From assembly GCA_964616985.1 (NCBI GenBank), contig CAZTVF010000109.1:1-17873 (forward strand): a stretch of 17,873 nucleotides of DNA, read 5' to 3'. Below, piece by piece: positions 14,275 through 17,873 of the stretch. Source of the DNA: CAZTVF01 sp964616985 (GTDB lineage: Bacteria > Planctomycetota > Phycisphaerae > SM23-33). Both the position numbers and the translations under genes were made by a program. The notes under the pieces are model-generated. The model saw only the letters and a list, made by a program, of their open reading frames with translations. It was not told the DNA's origin and searched no databases. Position 1 is the first letter of the stretch. Each line of letters starts with the position of its first letter.

Positions 14275-15150
14275 TCACTGCAGATGGAACCACTTTCGCC
14301 AGTCCGCGGGAAGGTTGTACTGGCGGATGTGGTGGGCCATGGTCTTGTCGCATTCGCAGCCGAGGTCCGGGCGCTGGGCGGCCCAGACGGCGACGGCGGT
14401 GGCGATGCGGCTCATGGCCGCCACCGCGCTGGCCAGACGCTGGCTGTCGGACGCCTGGTTGAGCCCGCCGAACAATTCCCCCGCCGCGAACGGGCGATGC
14501 CGGCTGCCCGTCTCGGCGTAGTTCACGACATACGTGACGGCGGCGTAGCACAATTGCAGTTCCTTGGCCAGGAACACCTCGGGCACGAACGTGTGCCCGA
14601 CCGTCTCGGCCCCGACAGAGGCGAGCATCCTCACCTCGGCCGGCGTTTCGAGCCGCGGGCCTTCGCACACGGCCACCGTCCCGCTGCCGTGGTAGACGAG
14701 TTTCATCTCGTGCAGCACGTCGCCCAGCATGCGGCGAAGCGAGGGGCAGAACACGGGAAACTGCCGCAGGAAACCCAGCGGCGAGTCTTCGAAATAGGTC
14801 TTGTGGCGGAGGTACGTGTTGTCGATCACGTCATCGGGAATCACCAGGTCGCCCACGGCGATGTTGTGCGTCACCGCGCCGCAAGGGCCCCAGGCCAGCA
14901 CGTGCCGAACACCCAGGTCCTTCAGCGCGTACATGTTCGCCAGGTCGTTGATCTTTCGCGGCGAGGTCTTGCCCAGCCCCACGCCGTACCGCGGCAGCAG
15001 GTAGAACGGGGCGTCGCCCGAGACGAGGAAGACCTCCTGGCTCTTGCCGAAAGGTGTCTGCCGCGGACCCAGGCGCTCTCCTTCGATCCGCCCGGCATCC
15101 CACTGTCGGTAGATCTCTTCGCCGGCGATGCAGGCAACGGTAGCGGCCAT
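14275..15150 (-). CDS. PNP/MTAP-family nucleoside phosphorylase, atypical
   Basis: This 291-residue protein belongs to the trimeric purine nucleoside/methylthioadenosine phosphorylase family, which splits nucleosides with phosphate in purine salvage. Family features seen: LPRYGVGLGKTSPRKINDLAN (53-73) in place of 'LPRHGxGH..P..IN.RAN', VAVCEGPRLETPAE (159-172), VGHTFVPEVFLAKE (184-197) and VVNYAETG (208-215). N210 at the base-binding position is Asn, as in 6-oxopurine enzymes, rather than the Asp of MTAP. The N-terminal phosphate loop, usually GGTG or GGSG, is AGEE (9-12), and His of RHG is Tyr. Substrate or activity may thus differ. Start ATG 15150 has AAGGAA upstream; the open frame to 15306 crosses the repeat at 15266-15362 and is rejected. 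It appears monocistronic. Confidence 0.8.
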   Translation of the reverse strand: MAATVACIAGEEIYRQWDAGRIEGERLGPRQTPFGKSQEVFLVSGDAPFYLLPRYGVGLGKTSPRKINDLANMYALKDLGVRHVLAWGPCGAVTHNIAVGDLVIPDDVIDNTYLRHKTYFEDSPLGFLRQFPVFCPSLRRMLGDVLHEMKLVYHGSGTVAVCEGPRLETPAEVRMLASVGAETVGHTFVPEVFLAKELQLCYAAVTYVVNYAETGSRHRPFAAGELFGGLNQASDSQRLASAVAAMSRIATAVAVWAAQRPDLGCECDKTMAHHIRQYNLPADWRKWFHLQ

Positions 15151-15265
15151 GTGGTTCCTTCTTTCGTGATGCTCGTCGAGCTGAAATGACGATGCCGGAT
15201 TATCCATCGCCCTGTCCTGAACTTCAAGAAAAGAACCGGCTCCGGCGGGCGATCGGATTCCCGTC

Positions 15266-15362
15266 TTTCGTGGCATGGGCGTCTCGCCCATGCGTCGCAC
15301 GGGCATCCTGCCCGTGCTGTTCTTGGCACAAGGACCACGGGCGAGACGCCCGTGCTACGAAA
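15266..15362. repeat. Compound of three palindromes flanked by inverted ends
   Basis: Three near-identical hairpins occur in under 100 bases: GCATGGGCG-TCT-CGCCCATGC (15273-15293), GCACGGGCA-TCC-TGCCCGTGC (15297-15317) and CACGGGCG-AGA-CGCCCGTG (15336-15354), the last inverted relative to the first. The outer ends TTTCGTGGCA (15266-15275) and TGCTACGAAA (15353-15362) are also near-inverted repeats, so the whole unit is self-complementary. The element sits in the divergent gap between the phosphorylase (minus) and the secreted protein (plus). The rest of 15151-15486 shows no clear promoter. Confidence 0.75.
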
Positions 15363-15486
15363 ACCCTGCCAGCACCGGACAACAGCGGGGGGGGAACTCT
15401 CGGCCGTCCTTGGCGTCTCACTGCCTAGGGTGGCTATCCGTCGCGGTGCGGGATAGACTGCCCGTCAACTCTCAGGGAGCGGGGCA

Positions 15487-17451
15487 ATGAACGGAACGAA
15501 ATGGATGGGTGCGATGCGGCGGGCGGTGCTGCTGGTCCTGGCGACGGCGGCCTTGGCGCAGGCCCAGGACGCGAACTTCGACTGGATCGCCCTCGACGGC
15601 AAGGGATTCGATTGGCAGGTGGCCTGCAATGGTTGCGGCCGCTGGGGCAAGAACAAGATCTACGACGGCATCAGCCTGTTTGAAATCCGCGGCCAGCGGC
15701 ACGACTGGGACGCCCGGGGCCGCGATGTCCACCCGCCCATCCGCGAGATCAAGGCCAAGGCAGACCTGGAGTATGGCCCCTGGACCTGCAGCAATCTGCA
15801 GGTACGCCGTCGGGTGACGGTCTCTAAGACACAGGCCTGGTGCCGCTGGATCGACACCCTGGAAAACCCAGGCAACGCAGACATCAAAGTCCCCATCCAC
15901 TTCATGACGAATCTGCGGTCAAGCTGCCAGACGCTGGAGACCGCGTCGGGTGCCAAGACCGTCGGCGCCGACGACGACAGCTTCCTCACCAGCAATGGCG
16001 ATGATTCCGATCTGCCCACCACCTGTCACGTCTTTGCCACCGGCAACGCCCCGGTCCGGCCGAAGGTGCGCGCCGCGCGCGGCCAGCACCTCTTCCACTA
16101 CGACTACGACCTGACCGTGCCGGCTCGCGGCCGCGTCGCGATCGTGAGCTTTGAATCGCAGCAGCCCAGCCTGGCCGAGGCCCGCGAGTTCCTCAAGACG
16201 TTCGACGCCCGGCGGGCACTGGCCGACGTTCCAGCCGACCTTCGCCGATGCATCATTAATATGAATGCCCTGTGCGAGCCGTGGCTGGAACTGCCGCGCG
16301 ACGCGAGGCTCGACCGGGTTGTCCTGGACAAGACCGTGCTGCAGGGCACCATCGCCGATCGCGACGTGGTATTCCCATGGCGCCTGGGGTCCTTGACGCT
16401 CAAGAGCGGCGACATAGCCGGCATGTTCCGCGACAGTGAGTTCCCGCTGCAGGTGTGGGTCGTGCTCGCCGACGGCCAGGCCATGCGGGGGCCGTGCCCG
16501 CAGGGAGATCTGCAGATTGACGTGGACGGCAACACGATGAAGGTGCCCCTGTCGACAATCAAGTCCTGGAGCTATCGGCTCAGCGATCGCCGAGCGGCCG
16601 AACCCCGCTTCGACGGGCCCAGCGTGCTGCTGCGCACCGGCGAGCGGTTTCTCCTGGCCGCCCGCCCCGGCGGCACGTTCCGCGCCGCGGGCGTGGAAAT
16701 CGCGGCCGACTCTAACGCCCTGGCCGCCATCACATTCGACCCCGCCCCTGCGACGGCGGTCTGGCTGCACTTGGCGAACGGGTCCATGCTGGCCGCCAAG
16801 GGGACGCCCCACTCGCTTGATCTTCCGCTGGCGGCGGGCATCAAGGCACTGGTGCCCGTGTCGCAGATCGAGAAGCTGCATTTTGCCGCGCCGTCGCCGA
16901 ACGTGCCCCCAATGGAGCTTCGCCTGCGCGACGGCAGCGTGGTCCGCGGCAAACTGCCGCAGACGGAACTGGAGATCAGCGGCGTCAACGGCAAGATGAC
17001 CATTTCGCTGGCCGACATGCACACGTTAACGGCGACGGCCGGCTCACATGCGAACTTCTCGCTGCACTGCTGGGGGAAGGCCGAAACCACCTGCCAGCCG
17101 ACTTTTGAGAAGCTGACCGTGGAAGTGGGGGCGGGCCTGACGCTGGCGGTGCCCGTCGGATCGCTCGCCGTGCTGCGGCAGGTGCTGCCGATGTCGGAGT
17201 TGACCAAGCGCGTCGCGCCCCTGCTGGCGGACCTGGGGGCCGAGGATTTCAAGCTCCGCCGGGACGCCACCGACGAACTGATCCGCATGGGCCCCGAGGT
17301 CGCGCCGCTCCTGGAGAAGCATCCCACCGATGACGCCGAGGTCCGTCTCCGCATCGAGACCATCCTCAAGCATTACAAGCGGCGGAACACGCCTCCCGCT
17401 GAAGACAACGAGACTTCAAGCCCCGAGCAGATGATCAAATTGCCGTTTTGA
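15487..17451 (+). CDS. Large secreted protein with repeated DGxxxxG beta units and HEAT-like tail
   Basis: This 654-residue protein starts with a signal peptide (MRRAVLLVLATAALAQAQ from codon 10), so it is exported. Residues ~30-240 form a beta-rich domain with several cysteines (CNGCG, 48-52). From ~280 to 520 at least four related units occur, each a strand pair around a 'L.L.DG....G' turn followed by 'G....P...I': VWVVLADGQAMRG, SVLLRTGERFLLA, VWLHLANGSMLAAKG and MELRLRDGSVVRGKL, each leading into an isoleucine- or leucine-rich strand. These resemble small Sm-like barrels common in planctomycete secreted proteins. Residues ~570-632 hold a helical repeat (DFKLRRDATDELIRMG, then EVRLRIETILKHY) of the type seen at planctomycete C-termini. 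The start could be ATG 15487 (GGGAG upstream), 15505 or 15514. No enzyme motif is seen; function is unknown, perhaps structural or adhesive. Confidence 0.85.
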   Translation: MNGTKWMGAMRRAVLLVLATAALAQAQDANFDWIALDGKGFDWQVACNGCGRWGKNKIYDGISLFEIRGQRHDWDARGRDVHPPIREIKAKADLEYGPWTCSNLQVRRRVTVSKTQAWCRWIDTLENPGNADIKVPIHFMTNLRSSCQTLETASGAKTVGADDDSFLTSNGDDSDLPTTCHVFATGNAPVRPKVRAARGQHLFHYDYDLTVPARGRVAIVSFESQQPSLAEAREFLKTFDARRALADVPADLRRCIINMNALCEPWLELPRDARLDRVVLDKTVLQGTIADRDVVFPWRLGSLTLKSGDIAGMFRDSEFPLQVWVVLADGQAMRGPCPQGDLQIDVDGNTMKVPLSTIKSWSYRLSDRRAAEPRFDGPSVLLRTGERFLLAARPGGTFRAAGVEIAADSNALAAITFDPAPATAVWLHLANGSMLAAKGTPHSLDLPLAAGIKALVPVSQIEKLHFAAPSPNVPPMELRLRDGSVVRGKLPQTELEISGVNGKMTISLADMHTLTATAGSHANFSLHCWGKAETTCQPTFEKLTVEVGAGLTLAVPVGSLAVLRQVLPMSELTKRVAPLLADLGAEDFKLRRDATDELIRMGPEVAPLLEKHPTDDAEVRLRIETILKHYKRRNTPPAEDNETSSPEQMIKLPF

Positions 17452-17480
17452 GTGCGTGCCCCGGCGGTCCGCTTGAGCGA

Positions 17481-17873
17481 TCAAGGGGCGGAGGCGTCTG
17501 CCCCGCCGTCCGGCAGCAGCGTCGGAGCAGAGTTGTTCTTCTGCCGGCTTCGGGGACCCTTCCGGTGGCGAGACTCCAGCCTCGTGCCATTGGCGGTAGT
17601 GGGGGCGGAGACGATGGGATCGGCTGCACCCCAGAGCGGGTCGCCCGCCGAGACGGCCGCCAGGCGCGACTGGACCTGCGCGGCGTAATTCTCCGACAGC
17701 TCGAACCCCAGGAACTGCCTGCCGAGTTTCTTGGCCACCACCAGCGTCGAGCCGCTGCCGCCGAAGGGATCGAGCACCAAGTCGCCCGCATTGGAGCAAG
17801 CCTTGATGATCCGTCCCAGCAGCTGCTCGGGCATCTGGCAGCCGTGCCACCCCGCCCGCTCCTTGAACGTGCC
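17481..17873 (-). CDS. DNA methyltransferase, C-terminal part (runs off the window)
   Basis: The minus-strand frame is open to the right edge and encodes the last 130 residues of an S-adenosylmethionine-dependent DNA amino-methyltransferase (N6-adenine or N4-cytosine). LVLDPFGGSGSTLVVAKKLG is motif I, which binds the cofactor. It is preceded by ERAGWHGCQMPEQLLGRII, the segment that usually leads into it, and followed by QFLGFELSENYAAQVQSRL. The catalytic DPPY-type motif IV would lie upstream, outside the window, as in the beta class, where motif IV precedes motif I. From ~80 residues after the edge the tail is low-complexity and basic. No restriction partner is visible. The gene converges on the secreted-protein gene with a 29-base gap; CTTGA-GCGA-TCAAG (17472-17485) is a weak hairpin between them. 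Confidence 0.88.
   Translation of the reverse strand, partial: GTFKERAGWHGCQMPEQLLGRIIKACSNAGDLVLDPFGGSGSTLVVAKKLGRQFLGFELSENYAAQVQSRLAAVSAGDPLWGAADPIVSAPTTANGTRLESRHRKGPRSRQKNNSAPTLLPDGGADASAP

Noticed and set aside
14176..14280. Short minus-strand frame after the phosphorylase stop, ending GKRRGGK
   Set aside because: It has no start of its own and is low-complexity; the phosphorylase has a natural end at HLQ.
15273..15354. Repeated palindromes considered as a CRISPR fragment
   Set aside because: Units are self-complementary, unevenly spaced (3 and 18 bases apart) and one is inverted; no spacer-sized intervals or cas genes.

Overview
The window looks like a GC-rich, Gram-negative planctomycete chromosome, most likely from the Phycisphaerae. 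This is an inference, based on the following: a bamA-ompH-lpxD-lpxC/fabZ-lpxA cluster with fused LpxC-FabZ; a large secreted protein with repeated 'DGxxxxG' beta units and a planctomycete-style C-terminal helical repeat; several dispersed palindromic repeats in the gaps; and a flagellar anti-sigma factor. No rRNA, tRNA or CRISPR array is visible.

Left end (1-800): a sigma-28-like promoter and a long structured leader precede flgM, which ends in a strong intrinsic terminator. From about 970 to 3480 the DNA becomes visibly AT-richer. It holds a minus-strand operon of a MoaA-like radical SAM enzyme and a membrane-anchored alpha/alpha-toroid (terpene-cyclase-like) protein. The C-terminal end of a third upstream gene overlaps the toroid gene by four bases. 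That third gene runs abruptly at about 3480 into a GC-rich remnant of an unrelated reading frame, so the operon looks like a transferred island whose upstream end has been lost. This is the best candidate for an undescribed system here.

Middle (3748-12160, all minus strand): the outer-membrane biogenesis cluster. Transcription probably starts at a promoter with a perfect TTGACA at 12153-12158. It runs through bamA, ompH/skp, lpxD, lpxC-fabZ, two tandem lpxA paralogues and a Gfo/Idh dehydrogenase resembling GnnA. The first lpxA paralogue has lost every catalytic histidine but keeps the canonical C-terminal region. The second keeps the catalytic histidines but has a divergent C-terminus. The GnnA-like enzyme next to LpxA suggests an amide-linked (3-amino) lipid A.

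Right part (12160-17873): a secreted two-domain rhodanese lipoprotein, a PNP/MTAP-family nucleoside phosphorylase with altered motifs, the large secreted repeat protein on the plus strand, and the C-terminal part of a DNA methyltransferase entering from the right edge. Two related ~147-bp palindromic elements (12202-12347 and 13407-13554) lie upstream of bamA and of the rhodanese gene in the same orientation. A compound of three palindromes lies at 15266-15362. The 13555-14274 gap holds no gene I can support.
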